NCBI GenBank assembly: GCA_002917075.1
Contig: NTMA01000027.1
Span: 62,001-126,000, forward strand
Source of the DNA: Hawksworthiomyces lignivorus
Taxonomy: Eukaryota > Ascomycota > Sordariomycetes > Ophiostomatales > Ophiostomataceae
DNA: 64,000 nucleotides
Direction of reading: 5' to 3'
This document shows positions 10,738 through 21,576 of this stretch, piece after piece. A program made the position numbers and the translations under genes. Position 1 is the first letter of the stretch, and every line of letters begins with the position of its first letter. Under the pieces are notes generated by a model. That model had not been told where the DNA came from. It searched no databases and saw only the letters and a list, made by a program, of their open reading frames with translations.

Positions 10738-12018
10738 CTAGCTACGCCCATACATAGCCCTCTGGACATCTTGCAGTGCCAAACGCTCCTCGTCCGTTAG
10801 CAGACTGTACCAGGTGTAGACGTCGCTGTGTTCGGCCAGGCGGGTGCTGCCGCCATAGCGGGTCTGGATGGTTCCTTCGCCGCTGAACAAGTGCAGGGCC
10901 ACCATGCGCGGGGGCTCCCAGATGTGGACGCCTAACCTGCGAAACGGCGCAGAGCTCGTGTGGCGTAGCGGGGACCAGCGGGTGACTCGTATGGTGTTGA
11001 TAAACAGCGAGGGTTCCTGGAAGGCGCCCAGACCGCTGGGGCCGGGATTCCAGTCGGGCGGCATGGGCGTTGGGTGTCCGGTGTAGTCGAAGACGGCCCC
11101 TGCTACAGCAGCTGTTTTCGCCTCTGGAAATACATCGGTGAGGCGTAGGCAAGGAGGAGGAGACGACGGAAGCTGCAGTGGCTGGGTGTAGTGGCCAAGG
11201 TCGGCTTCTACGAGCGTCTCTAGGTAGTGATTAAAGCAGTTGGCCACAGGATACATGCGCCGCCACAAATGCAACGGGCTCTCGAGCGGATCCGGATCGA
11301 GATAGTCGTCGTCCGCCACGATGGGCATAGCCGCGGTTGCCTGTCTCCTCGTGTCGGCGCTTTCCCACGCGAGCGCTTCGCGCAGAACCGAGTAAAAGGC
11401 CAACTGCCAGCCAGCATGCAGAGCCCGCTGCGCCTCGACCCACGCGACGGGCGGGGCCGCTCCCACAACCATGGCCGCTTCGTCGCAGACAAGCTCGTTA
11501 GGAAAAGGGGGCGGAGGAATGTAGGGTCTGCCGACGTTATACCGCCAGTACCTTTGATTACCCCAGTTAAAGGCGGGATCGAGCGGCCGTCGTGGCCGCA
11601 GCCGGGCGCAACGCGCCAGCAACGTGTGCAGACAGCGGTTGGTGGCGGCATAGACGGCAGAAGCAAGAGCCAGCAGGCGTCGGATGTCCGCTGCGGAGAC
11701 GTGGCCATAGACCACGGGACTATCGTCGAGCAGAGTCCAGGCCATCCCCGTCGCCTGCAAATTGTCCCAGAATGCCATCCACGACGCGGGCGGCCGAGCA
11801 ATCAGCAAGCAAGTGGCGCGGACAATCCGGCGCAGGCGCTGCCCGAGGCTCTTGACTAGCACGGCTTCGAAGATTTCCACGCCCAGGCCGCCGCTCCGGA
11901 AGACGGCCGCCGCCGCTGGCGATGCGCAGCGCAGGCTGTGCACTACGGCCAGATCATCCAGGTCTTTCAGCAGCAGCAAAAGCAGCTCGGTGGGCAGGCG
12001 GGCGAATGGGTCGACCAT
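10738..12018 (-). CDS. F-box domain protein
   Basis: A single exon encodes 426 residues, starting at the ATG at 12018 directly before the F-box (core FARLPTELLLLLLKDLDDLAVVHSL, residues about 4-40). The remainder has no domain I can name. It is Trp/Pro/Ala-rich and resembles the large lineage-specific F-box families of moulds, in which such proteins act as substrate receptors of SCF ubiquitin ligases. It is not closely similar by eye to the F-box protein at 1558-3222. The target is unknown. Confidence 0.75.
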   Translation of the reverse strand: MVDPFARLPTELLLLLLKDLDDLAVVHSLRCASPAAAAVFRSGGLGVEIFEAVLVKSLGQRLRRIVRATCLLIARPPASWMAFWDNLQATGMAWTLLDDSPVVYGHVSAADIRRLLALASAVYAATNRCLHTLLARCARLRPRRPLDPAFNWGNQRYWRYNVGRPYIPPPPFPNELVCDEAAMVVGAAPPVAWVEAQRALHAGWQLAFYSVLREALAWESADTRRQATAAMPIVADDDYLDPDPLESPLHLWRRMYPVANCFNHYLETLVEADLGHYTQPLQLPSSPPPCLRLTDVFPEAKTAAVAGAVFDYTGHPTPMPPDWNPGPSGLGAFQEPSLFINTIRVTRWSPLRHTSSAPFRRLGVHIWEPPRMVALHLFSGEGTIQTRYGGSTRLAEHSDVYTWYSLLTDEERLALQDVQRAMYGRS

Positions 12019-13546
12019 GTCGGTGGCACAGTTATGTCGAGCGCGCGTAGAACGACGCGCGTAGAATAAAATGGATGCGACCGTTCTTGCTCTTGCGTCA
12101 AAACAGCACAGTCAGAATGGCTTTTGACACGATTTTTTAGCGCTAGTGTCGAGGGTGTGCAGCGCCTGTGCTTGACCCTCGAGATAAACAGGGGACATAA
12201 TGACAAGATTCGTGGTTTATATCACCGCGAAGAGAGTCCTAAGCGAGGTTCAGATGGTAAGCTCAAATTATTGGACCGCTGTCACACGCTGTCTCGACGG
12301 AGATTAAAACAAGCACGGTATTAGGATTGGATAGTGAGGATCTCTGCTATGATGTATATTCTGGGGGGGTTGTTTTATTAGAAAAGGACTTAGAGAACTC
12401 ATAAGGTTCTCATCAGATGGGCAATGGCTACAGGGAAAAAAAAAAAAAACTAGTTCGAGTTGCATTCTCTTTTCCCATCATGACTATTAATGGACTGCCT
12501 CGAAAGCTTCTTTTTTCTCGGGATACAACCGAAATTAGCGGGGGAGGGGGGAATGGGGATTCTTTTTCGATGGCGCAGTGCTCGAGAATGACGGAAGTGT
12601 GTTGGGACGAGTGGTCGGGTCAATAGAAGTATTGAAGTGTCCTGGGGGCAAGCAGTCGTAGGTAGAGTAGAACACATCATTTTGCCGCATTATTATGGAA
12701 TTTGCAGTCGCGATGTCTGCGGCTAGTCGCTGATGTGTTGCGTCTTGTGGTGGCCGACATGTCGTGGTCTGGGGCGAAGCCCAAGAACCTTCCGGTCGTC
12801 GCGTTTCTTCATACAGACAATCACGGAGAAAAGCGCCGTCAAATATGTCCTTTGTACGCAAGACGCAGGCGCCGGTCGACGACGTCAGCTTAGGGCTGGT
12901 CATTCTAGCAACAAGCAAGCCCCTCCCACTACAGAGGACGTCAAAAATGGTGACACACGCCTACGAGAGACGGCGGCCAGAACAGCGCCTCCCACCTTTT
13001 GCTGGGCGAGCCGTATTTACATGGCATCATGCATGGCGAAGCTATGGGGATGTGGAAAAGGAACGATCTACGGAATCATGTATTGAAACTGTAGTTTAAG
13101 GCCCATACGGACCTGGAAGGCCAACGAGAGGAGGATGCACCACAGGCGCCGGCGCCTCTCCCCCCATCTAATAACAATTAATACCCCTTTTGTGTTAATA
13201 TCTATTATATTCACTATTACTTAGACCGACTACTATGTATAATAATCACTCTACGATACAACAGCCTACCAGGGCTCTCACAGCAAAGAGAACTATAGAG
13301 GCAACGGTGACGCACAAAGTATGAATGTGTGAATTGGTGAATGGCTTTAGCGAGCTTGTGCGTAGAGGAACTAGAGGCTCTTGTTGCTAATTACTATCCG
13401 CCCAGACACTCTTTCCGGTCGTCATACATTCCACACAAAGGTCACTCTATAGGTCTATCTCTATAGTCTACACCAACTCCAACAAGTGTCTCGTATTGGG
13501 TATGCCGCCCACGGAGAGGAGGGGCACCTGTTTGTCTGAACAACAA
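12019..13546. other. Intergenic, no gene recognised
   Basis: About 1.5 kb without a convincing gene. Small open frames near 12535-13100 overlap in several frames and lack family resemblance. Simple G and A runs occur at 12364-12370 and 12437-12449. The right part is the 3' flank of the DUF3176 gene. Confidence 0.5.
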
Positions 13547-13742
13547 TTATGGCCACTCCAACTCTGGCCCGCGTTGTACTATTAGAGCGATTTCTCGCTC
13601 TGAAGGCCCCGTGCTCTCAAGTCTAACAGCAATGGCCTCTGCAGCCCTTTGCATCCCCTTGACGCCGCCCAGATCCTCGGTACCCATTGCCTCCACCACC
13701 CTCCCCTCGCTTGTTGTCCCATGCTCGACCACCCCGCCGCCC

Positions 13743-13774
<32 letters not shown>

Positions 13775-15673
13775 GGCCACGGGGCCATAGAACAACAGCG
13801 CGAGCGGCGAGTCCTTCCAGACGGGCGCCCTGCCACGCCGCGCGGCCAGCACGGTCGCCGCCAGCAGCGCCAGCGTCCCGGCGACGAGCGCCGCCGGCAG
13901 CGCGATCCACGGCCAGCTGACGTCGAGGCAGGTGGCGTAGTGCGAGACGTCGCCGGCGGCGGCGATGCTCTGGTTGGCCTGCCCGTTCTGGCGCACCCAG
14001 GTCGTGAGGGAGGCGGCCATGCGCTGGAACGCGGCGTCCAGGGTGTCCTCGGTCATGGTGCCGTAGTCGTAGAGCGTGGCGAGCTGCTGGGGCCCGTCGG
14101 CGGACACGAGAACGAGCGAGTCGGCCAGCTGCGCCGTCAGGTTGCCCGAGAAGAACTTCTGCAGGTACTGGGTCCACAGGCTGAGGGCGAAGATGTAGTC
14201 GAGCAGGTAGACGCAGCCGCGCGCGAGCATGGACGTGGGAAAGCCGGCGTCGGGATCCGCTGGGACCAGCACGTTGGGGATGGTCGAGTTGTAGGGCAGC
14301 CAGCGCTGCACGGCGGCGAGGTCGTAACCCAACTCCGTCAGGTTGGCCGCCTCCGACGGCGTGATGCACTGCGTGTCGACCAGGCCCAGCGTCGTGAAGG
14401 CGCCGTCGAAGCCCCACTGCAGATCCGAGATGGTCGCCGTCGTCTCGACGAGCGTCTCGCTGAGCACGCCCGCCGCCACGTCTGCGCGGTACGTGTTGAT
14501 GCACGGCTGCATCGAGCACGAGGCGGCTCCGTAGCCGCGGCAGCGCCAGGTGTTGTTGGTGGCAGCATTGTCGCAGCCCGGGATCGGCTCAATGGTCGTC
14601 GGCACGACCTGCAGAATCGAGTACATGTTCTGGCCCTGCAGGAAACGCACAATCTCGTCGTTGCCGACCGACGTCACGAGCAGCGGCGAGCCCTCGACGG
14701 TCTCGCCGTCCCAGAGCATCGAGAGGCCCGACGGCAGATACGACGTGATGTTGTTCACGGTAGCGCTCGAACATTTGTCCAGGTGTTTACCGGTTGTGGG
14801 ATCTTGGCAGGTGATGTTGAACTTGAGCGTGTCGCTGTCGTCGGTGCACGAGCTGCAGTAGGCGATGGTGCTGTATTGCTGGCTAAAGGTGCAGTTGCCC
14901 GTGGAGCACTGGAAGTCGGGCACGATGGTGGCGTTGTAGAGCCCCGCGTTGATGGCCGACTGCATGTCCGGCTCGATCAAGACCGCGCTGGCGGCGATGT
15001 GCACCTCGGAGCCCTGCAAGTAGTTGGTCCGCGGTATCGTTGCATTGCGGGCGACGATCGCCGTGCAGCTCGTGAAGGAGATGAGCTGCTGGATGAAGGG
15101 GTCCACGGCTATAGAGATGACGGCGACGGCTGCGGCGAACGTCGTTAGGGGAGCCCGGAGCTGGTGCGTCCAGATCCATTTTGCGGCGCCAAACCCGCCC
15201 TTGGCGGCGTCGGCAAACAAAACTATATCGGCCAACGGGCGCTCGCTGGCAAACCACGACCACTGCTGCTGGCTGATGCACGAGCTCACAATCAGGGCCA
15301 TGCAGCCTTTGAGCACAAACGTGTAGATGGAAAGCAGGGTGTTGATCGAGATGGAGACGGGCCATTCAGGCAGCGGCTTGCCCGCATGAGGATAGAGCGT
15401 GGCCACTATAGCGAAGACGGACACGAGCAGGAGGATGCTGGCGACAATCTCGGCTGCCCAGAGCCGCAGAACTTCCAGCCACGGTGTTGAGGAAGCCCGG
15501 ATTTCATTTTGCAGGTTGCTGCTTCCTTCCGGTTTCGTGGCCATAGGAAGTGTCTGCGCTGTTGTTTGAGATAGAAGTTTGCCGAGAGCTTCTTGCTGGC
15601 CTCCGTCGGGCTTGGTGGATTTTGCAGACTCGCTGTCAGCGGCCTCTGCCGGCACTGGAGCGTAGGAAACCAT
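13547..15673 (-). CDS. DUF3176 family membrane protein
   Basis: About 708 residues from the ATG at 15673. An in-frame ATG at 15862 would add 63 poorly supported residues. After a disordered N-terminus come the membrane helices LRLWAAEIVASILLLVSVFAIVA, a second helix, the motif LRAPLTTFAAAVAVISIAVDPFIQQ typical of DUF3176, then a long Cys-rich, Asn-glycosylation-rich outer domain (CSTGNCTF, CSSCTD) and a final helix (WIALPAALVAGTLALLAATVLA). The tail contains an Ala run encoded by GCN/CAG-type repeats (13738-13785). The family is widespread in filamentous ascomycetes and has no known function. It is probably a cell-surface membrane protein. Confidence 0.85.
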
Positions 15674-16231
15674 GCGGATGAAAGGTTCGTGGGCAAGCCG
15701 GTGTTCGTCGACGCCAAGGCCAAAATGCAGCCGACCGAAGAATGAGAGCCCGGACGCGCCAAGAGCGAAGGAACCCCCCAGTGTCCACTTGATATAGACT
15801 GTATACGGCCATCTTAACAAGCGGGGCTGGTAGCAGTCCGTTATCGTGAGACAGCAAAACAACAGGTTGATGCGTGTAAGATACTGTGGGGGCCAGAACA
15901 GTGGGGCAGTGCCGTCTTGTGGCCGGTGGGATCAGCCCTAAACAGAGTACTCGTATGGTAAACAACACAGCACGCATATGTAGATCGCTAAGATAGAATC
16001 CAATTTAGGGAATTCCTCCGTACGTGGTTGGAATCGGTTTGGCCTTGACCCCTGTCTTGGCCTTACAGGGTCTAAGTTCGGTTCTACCTTGTAAATAGGC
16101 TGCTGCTGTTTTATTCGAAGAAAAAAGTACGCAATGAGGATGCTCATGTGAATGCTGAGCTGCTATACAACACTCTGCTGCTCTATTTTTTTTTTCACAG
16201 CAACGGTCTGATTCTAGCGTCATGACGATTA
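15674..16231. other. Intergenic, left border of catabolic cluster
   Basis: 558 bp lie between the DUF3176 start and the 3' end of the maleylacetate reductase gene. No coding segment is seen. Confidence 0.55.
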
Positions 16232-17305
16232 TTACAGATCTGCCCTCGCAGGTTCACCCGCCCATGCCCTCCGAATGACTTCGCGGATGAGCTTTTGGTC
16301 AATCTCGCGGGGGTTCCAGTATGGGTTGCCGGCCGCCAGCTCGGCCGCGCGGTCAATGTCCGCCTCCTTCATGCCAAACGCCTGCAAGCTCCGCTTCACC
16401 TGCAGCTTGTCCAGCAGGACATTGAGGCCCTTGATGGGGTCTCCATCGCTGTCCGGAAGCACCTCTGCCAGCTTCGCGGCCGCCGCAGGGATCTTTGGGT
16501 AGTTGTACGCGAGCGCGTGGGGCAGCACGATCGTGTGGGTCTCCGCGTGGGGGAGGTCGAAGCTGCCGCCGAGCGTGTGGCACAGCTTGTGGTGCAGCGA
16601 CATGCCGACGCTCCCCAGGCAGGTGCCGCAGAGCCAGGCGCCGTACAGCGCGGTCGACCGCAGGGCGGCAGACTGCGGATCCGCGACCAGGCCGGGTAGC
16701 GACGAGGCGAGCGCCCGCACGCCCTCCTGCGCCAGTAGGCTGGTGATCGGGTTCCCGTTCTGCGCGTAGAGCGCCTCCACGGCGTGCGCGATCGCGTTGA
16801 CGCCGCTCGTGGCCGTCAGCCCAACCGGCAGCGTCAACGTCAAGTCCACGTCGTAGATCACTGTGCCCGGCCGGATCTTGGGATCCGACCGCGTCTGCTT
16901 CTTGCCCGCCGCCGTCTCGCCCAGAATCGGCGTCACCTCGCTGCCCGCATACGTGGTCGGGATGGAGATGTGGTACAGCCCCGTCCGGATGCTGATGGCT
17001 TTGCCAAGCCCGGTGGTGCTGCCGCCCCCGATGGAGACGAGACAGTCCGCTGCCGTAGACTTGGTATAGCTGCACGCGCGCTCCGTCACGTCGACAGGCG
17101 TGTGCATCGTGGCATCGCTGAACAGCCCGGCAATCTTGTCCTGGAGGATCTCCTTGAGATCTTCGGCCTGACTGATTTGATGTGGGGTAGATAGCAGTAG
17201 TGGGTGGTGCAGGCCTAGTCTTGCGAGTTCCTCCGGCAGCTTCTTGATCGTGCCGCTGCCGAAGATCACTCGGACAGGGCTAGAGGTGTACTCAAAGGCA
17301 TCCAT
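16232..17305 (-). CDS. Maleylacetate reductase (iron-type ADH family)
   Basis: A single exon encodes 357 residues, full length for the family. Maleylacetate reductase reduces maleylacetate to 3-oxoadipate with NAD(P)H, the last step of hydroxyquinol degradation. Visible features: N-terminal VIFGSGTIKKLPEEL, the nucleotide-binding SIGGGSTTGLGKAI, the PTTYAGSEVTPI motif, and metal-site regions GVNAIAHAVEALYA and HHKLCHTLGGSFDLPHAETHT. These match the maleylacetate reductase branch of the iron-containing alcohol dehydrogenase family. It is divergent from the ring-cleavage dioxygenase at 18085, which makes maleylacetate if its substrate is hydroxyquinol, so both enzymes probably share the intervening promoter. 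Confidence 0.92.
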   Translation of the reverse strand: MDAFEYTSSPVRVIFGSGTIKKLPEELARLGLHHPLLLSTPHQISQAEDLKEILQDKIAGLFSDATMHTPVDVTERACSYTKSTAADCLVSIGGGSTTGLGKAISIRTGLYHISIPTTYAGSEVTPILGETAAGKKQTRSDPKIRPGTVIYDVDLTLTLPVGLTATSGVNAIAHAVEALYAQNGNPITSLLAQEGVRALASSLPGLVADPQSAALRSTALYGAWLCGTCLGSVGMSLHHKLCHTLGGSFDLPHAETHTIVLPHALAYNYPKIPAAAAKLAEVLPDSDGDPIKGLNVLLDKLQVKRSLQAFGMKEADIDRAAELAAGNPYWNPREIDQKLIREVIRRAWAGEPARADL

Positions 17306-18084
17306 AATAGATAATGGGCGTGTTGTGGGTGGGCTTCTCCAAATTTACGAAGATGTCCACTACTAGGAAGCATGACAAAAGACCTGCGCTCGGGCTACCG
17401 AGTCTTGATATTACTATCCGAAAGCTATGGAGCGCACTGCTCCAGGCCTAGGCTTATAGAGCTTCGGAATTTCCGGTTGCTGGCAGATGCAGGGTCCCAC
17501 CGGATCGGCTCCACTGGATCCTTTTCGGAAGCGTTGTGCTTGGAACAGTTACCTTTGCGTCCTATTACAGGCGGCTTTTCGACGCGACTTGCATTGAATT
17601 CTAGCTCCATAGAGAATAAAGATATTCCGATTGAAAGCAACCAAGATTGGAGCGCAACCATTGCAAATCTTTTTAAGAGCAGGACCGGTAGGAAGTGCGG
17701 GTATTTGTAATTCCCGGATCTGTGAATGCCGTGTGTAAAGCCGTCCGACTTCTGTGGTGGCGGCTAAGATCTTAACCGTTTCAAACTCGGGGAAACACGC
17801 GCGACACTCGAATCTTACCACTACCGGAATATCGCGTGTCATAAACCACTTAGAAATAGACTATACTCGAACGATGGTAGCTCTCAGGTGCTCCAATTGA
17901 CCCCATTTGGTTTCCGGCATCGTACCATGCCCGTTCACGTCACTTCGCTCAATATGCCTATAATTTCTAGCGAGCAACGCTTCTTTCGAAGTGACAAGAA
18001 CAAGATAGAGCTAGTAGAATTGAAAAGAAAAGTCAGCTGAAAAAAAGCAAAAAGATATTCTTAGTAGCTAAAAGCATTGCCATT
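17306..18084. promoter_or_regulatory. Divergent promoter, reductase / dioxygenase
   Basis: 779 bp lie between two divergent catabolic genes, with no gene seen inside. It contains the CGG-N12-CCG element at 17761-17778, listed separately, and a looser CGGG-N11-CCCG inverted pair at 17698-17716. Its layout suggests coordinated control of both genes. Confidence 0.6.
17761..17778. promoter_or_regulatory. Candidate Zn2Cys6 operator, CGGCTAAGATCTTAACCG
   Basis: This 18-bp near-perfect inverted repeat (CGG-N12-CCG) has a single asymmetric pair. The inner 16 bp agree with 12 of 16 positions of GGRTAARYRYTTATCC, the site I recall for QA-1F/QutA activators. It lies 307 bp upstream of the dioxygenase start and 456 bp from the reductase start. 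Three related elements occur in other promoters of the same cluster. Confidence 0.6.
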
Positions 18085-19139
18085 ATGGGAGAATTCAAGG
18101 CGCCGGTTCTGAAGGACCTCACAATCGACAACATCACCGAGAATGTCCAGGCGATCAACGCCGGCTGTGAGGATCGCCGCATGAAGTTCCTCTTCGAGAG
18201 ACTTGTTTCCCATCTCCATGACTTTGCCCGCGAGACGCGCTTGAGCACGGCCGAGTGGGAGGAGGCCATCAAATTTCTCACGGCGGTCGGCCAGATCTGC
18301 ACCGACGTGCGCCAGGAATTTATCCTGCTCTCGGACGTTCTGGGCCTGTCGCTCCTCGTCGATGCCATCGACCACCCAAAGCCGCCGGCATCGACCGAAG
18401 GTACCGTCTTGGGTCCCTTCCACTCCCATGAGGCACAGCTGCTCGAAAACGGCGCGCTCATCTCCCACGACGAGGATGGCGAGCCAATGCTGGTGGTGTG
18501 CTCCATAAAGGACACTAAGGGCCAGCCCATTGCTGGCGTGAGAGTCGATGTATGGGAGACGGACTCAAAGGGCTTCTACGACGTCCAGTATGCAAAGAGG
18601 GATGGCCCCGACTGCAGGGCTGTCCTGCAAAGCGACGAAGCCGGAATGTTCCACTGCAAGGCCATTGTGCCTGTGCCATACCCAATTCCGAACGATGGCC
18701 CGGTAGGGAAGCTGCTCGGGAAGCTTAAGCGCCATCCGTACCGCCCGAGCCACTTCCACTTCATGTTTGACAAGCCAGGCTACGATAAGCTCATTACGTA
18801 TGACTTTCCCGATCCTCTGCGGTTCGCATAGCCGAATAGGTGCTGACTGTGATTGACAGGGCGTTATATCTACGAAACGACCCATACGAGCGATCAGATG
18901 CCGTATTTGGGGTTAAGGAATCTCTGGTAATCAATCTGGAGACTGTCTCAGACATTGATGGCCTCGCCGAGAAGTATGGGGTTCCGCCGTCGATGAGGCT
19001 GTTAAGATACGACTTTGTGCTAGTAACCGACGAGGAAACAGCTACGCTGCGCGATAAGCTGGCCCGGGAAGCATTACAAAAGCACGGAGCACACAATCTG
19101 GAAGTTATAGACGGCCTTGTTGTTCCTAGTTTAGACTAG
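18085..19139 (+). CDS. Intradiol dioxygenase (hydroxyquinol 1,2-dioxygenase)
   Basis: Two exons, 18085..18797 and 18860..19139, encode 330 residues. The 62-nt intron (GTATGA donor, TGCTGAC branch, CAG acceptor) restores the motif LITALYLRNDPYERSDAVFGVK. The enzyme cleaves an aromatic 1,2-diol between the hydroxyls using non-haem Fe(III). Iron ligands are visible at about Tyr165 (GFYDVQY), Tyr199 (PVPYPIPNDGPVG), His223 and His225 (RPSHFHFMF). An N-terminal helical dimerisation region and the ASTEGTVLGPFH block match the hydroxyquinol/catechol 1,2-dioxygenase group. The adjacent maleylacetate reductase favours hydroxyquinol as substrate, but catechol cannot be excluded from sequence. Confidence 0.92.
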
Positions 19140-19231
19140 ATGGGAATTTCAATCTGCACGCGCAGTTTAGTAGTTTTTGTTTGCCACAGAAATTCTGAAT
19201 TTGTCTCTATATACAAAAAGAAGAGACACTG

Positions 19232-20007
19232 CTAGATATCTACTTTCCGGCCTTCCACCCAGTCCTTCGCTTGCCGGTACAGCAGGTCATGCTTTTCTAA
19301 ATTGGGCGTGCCAACATGACTCCGGTGGCCAGGCATGTCCTGAAGAACCTTGACGCCCATGACAGCTTCCTGAAAATACGCCAGATACTTGTAGCCCGGC
19401 GGGTATTGCTGGAGCCTGGCCTCGTCAATCGACGGGGACTTGGCCGGGTTCGAGGGAACTACCTTGTCCTTCTCGTACCAGTGGCGGACGAAGCGGGCTC
19501 CCCACCGGCCGTCGACCTTTTCGAAAAAGAAGCAGAAGCGACAGTCGCACTCGACATCAAACTCGCAGCCGTCCACCACAAACCGCTGCGTGATTGTCGC
19601 CTTCATCTTCGTCACTGCCAGCGTGCCCTCCGGATTGATGTCCGTGGTCAGACCGTGGCACCGGTGCATGATGAATGCGCCCTTGTCTATGCCGGCTTTG
19701 GACGCCTCAATGAAGTCAGTAGCCAACACGCGGCCAGACCAGGTAGTGAAGACGTAGGCATTCGGATGGAAGATGGACGCAAAGTTCTCCCATTCGCACG
19801 CATCTCTGCCGGCCAGGTGGCCAGTCAGTGTGTTTTTCGTATATGAAATAGGCAAATCAGATGCGCGAATTGCAATTACCTATAGCATGGCCACCCCTCT
19901 GCAAGCTCCCTCAGCTTCAGTCTCTCCAGCACTAGATGGTCAGGTCCATTGTTGCGAATGGCTTCAGTGGGGCGTGAGCCCTCCGGCAGTGTATGCAAAT
20001 TGGCCAT
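19232..20007 (-). CDS. SnoaL-like protein, putative aromatic acid decarboxylase
   Basis: Two exons, 20007..19880 and 19805..19232, encode 233 residues. The GTAATT...CAG intron restores the conserved join [16 protein letters not shown]. Visible blocks are [38 protein letters not shown] and [14 protein letters not shown], a SnoaL/NTF2-like fold by pattern. From memory, fungal non-oxidative decarboxylases of gallate and protocatechuate (AGDC1 and PPP2 type) have this size and pattern. If that applies, it would turn protocatechuate made by the dehydratase at 27722 into catechol. The assignment of family is fairly good; the reaction is inference. It converges on the dioxygenase gene and is divergent from the dehydrogenase at 20494. 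Confidence 0.75.
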
Positions 20008-20493
20008 GTTGCTCAGCAGAGATACGACACGTCTACCAATAGCTGCAAAAAAATATTTAGATTGAAAAGCGAAATCGAAAATGTCTCTTTAAGAACAACG
20101 TTTATTTACATAGGTTATACAAATGCCTCTAATTTGCAAACCAAGGAAGAGACAGGAACAGCGCCTAAAAGCCGAGTTCCCCAGTCTTAGCGTGTTAGTG
20201 CCCCCGCAATCGTTAGTGTAAGTCGCAGAGAAGTTCGGCAGTAGCGCAGTTCGGATAAGATCTATGCCGCCCTCAGAATGTTTTTTCGACCCGGGAGTAG
20301 GCAGCACCAGGGCCAAGGATATCGCGGACGACAATGAACTAGAACGAGGTGACGGGTTGAATCGTTTCTATTATATATCCGGGAAAAGGTTGGAGTACGT
20401 GGAAGCTGGCGACGGAAGATGGGTGCCCCAAACTCGAGGACACCAGCTATTCCTTACCCATTCTTGGACCCACAGGCATCGACACAATCATAA
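20008..20493. promoter_or_regulatory. Divergent promoter, decarboxylase-like / dehydrogenase
   Basis: 486 bp lie between two divergent cluster genes, with no open frame of note. It contains the CGG-N12-CCG element at 20252-20269 near its centre, so both genes may answer to one operator. Confidence 0.6.
20252..20269. promoter_or_regulatory. Candidate Zn2Cys6 operator, CGGATAAGATCTATGCCG
   Basis: CGG-N12-CCG element. Its left ten positions after the first G pair (TAAGATCT) are identical to the core of the element at 17761. The left half is GGATAAG, matching the GGRTAAR half-site of the QA-1F/QutA operator; the right half is degenerate. It lies 245 bp from one start codon and 225 bp from the other. 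Confidence 0.55.
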
Positions 20494-21576
20494 ATGGCCT
20501 CCAGTGACAAAAAGATTACCATCGCCGTCATTGGTCTAGGGACCATCGGCCCCCGACATGCTGATTGCATCCAAAATAATGAAGATACGGAGCTCGTAGC
20601 TATCGTTGACCCCAAGCCGCAACCAGCAGCGGCTGCCAAGTTCACCAAGTTGGGTATTCCGTTCTACGCGTCCATCAGCGACCTTCTAGCATCTCAGAAC
20701 CGTCCTGATGCAGCCATTATCTGCACACCAAACCACCTCCACGCCCTTGCAGCACGCGAGCTCTCGGAGGCTGGCATCCACATCTTGATAGAGAAGCCGC
20801 TCTGTACTGATGTCAAAACGGGACAGGAACTGATTGACCAGCTCAAGGGAGCGAAGGACCGAGGAATAAAGGCCATCGTGGGCCACCACCGGCGGTCAAA
20901 CCCCCAAGCTGTTGCGGCAGCAGAGGCCATCAAGGCTGGCTCCCTTGGACGCATTATTGGGATAAATGGATTGCTCATGATAATGAAGCCGTCAAAGTAT
21001 TTCGAGGCCGAGTGGAGGCAGACAAAGAACGCTGGCCCATTTCTGATCAATCTAATTCACGATATTGACCTTTTCCACTACTTCCTTGGACCAATCGTCC
21101 GCGTCCACGCTGAAAAGACAATAGCACAGCGTGGCTTTGAGGCCGAGGAAGGTGCTGGGATCCTGTTCAAGTTCGCATCCGGTGTTATCGGAACCTTCCT
21201 GCTCTGTGATAACGTTACTTCTCCCTATGGCTGGGACCTCGGTGCTGGGGACGACCCCCTGTTTCCGTGTTCCGGACAAGATGTGTATCGCATCTTTGGC
21301 TCAGATGCCACACTGAGCCTGATGGATATGACACGGTGGTCGTACGACGGCCAGCCAGAGAAGAGTAGGGAAGAGATTATAGTGTCAGAGAAGCTCAACG
21401 TTGAGCTGAGAGATCCCTTCCCACTCCAATTGGCGCACTTCGTAAGGGTGATCAGGAACGAAGAGGAGCCCCGATGCCCGCCGGAGGCTGGGTTAGCGGC
21501 GCTCATTGTGTGTGAGGCTGTCTTAAAATCGCTGGAGACAGAGATGCCGATTGATATCCAGCCTTACGAGCTCTGA
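20494..21576 (+). CDS. Gfo/Idh/MocA-family NAD(P)-dependent dehydrogenase
   Basis: A single exon encodes 360 residues. The N-terminal Rossmann motif is IAVIGLGTIGPRHAD, followed by the family signature ILIEKPLCTD and a C-terminal beta-sheet substrate domain with HDIDLFHYFLGP, where the H/D residues are typical of the catalytic region. Members oxidise sugars, inositols and other polyols. In this cluster, which lacks a classical quinate/shikimate dehydrogenase, it is a plausible oxidase of a cyclitol such as quinate or shikimate. That role is inferred only from context. The start is supported by the immediate Rossmann fold. It is divergent from the decarboxylase-like gene. Confidence 0.85.
   Translation: MASSDKKITIAVIGLGTIGPRHADCIQNNEDTELVAIVDPKPQPAAAAKFTKLGIPFYASISDLLASQNRPDAAIICTPNHLHALAARELSEAGIHILIEKPLCTDVKTGQELIDQLKGAKDRGIKAIVGHHRRSNPQAVAAAEAIKAGSLGRIIGINGLLMIMKPSKYFEAEWRQTKNAGPFLINLIHDIDLFHYFLGPIVRVHAEKTIAQRGFEAEEGAGILFKFASGVIGTFLLCDNVTSPYGWDLGAGDDPLFPCSGQDVYRIFGSDATLSLMDMTRWSYDGQPEKSREEIIVSEKLNVELRDPFPLQLAHFVRVIRNEEEPRCPPEAGLAALIVCEAVLKSLETEMPIDIQPYEL

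Noticed and set aside
13649..15148. 499-residue open frame antisense to the DUF3176 gene
   Set aside because: Same GC-bias effect; the sense strand has membrane helices and a known family.
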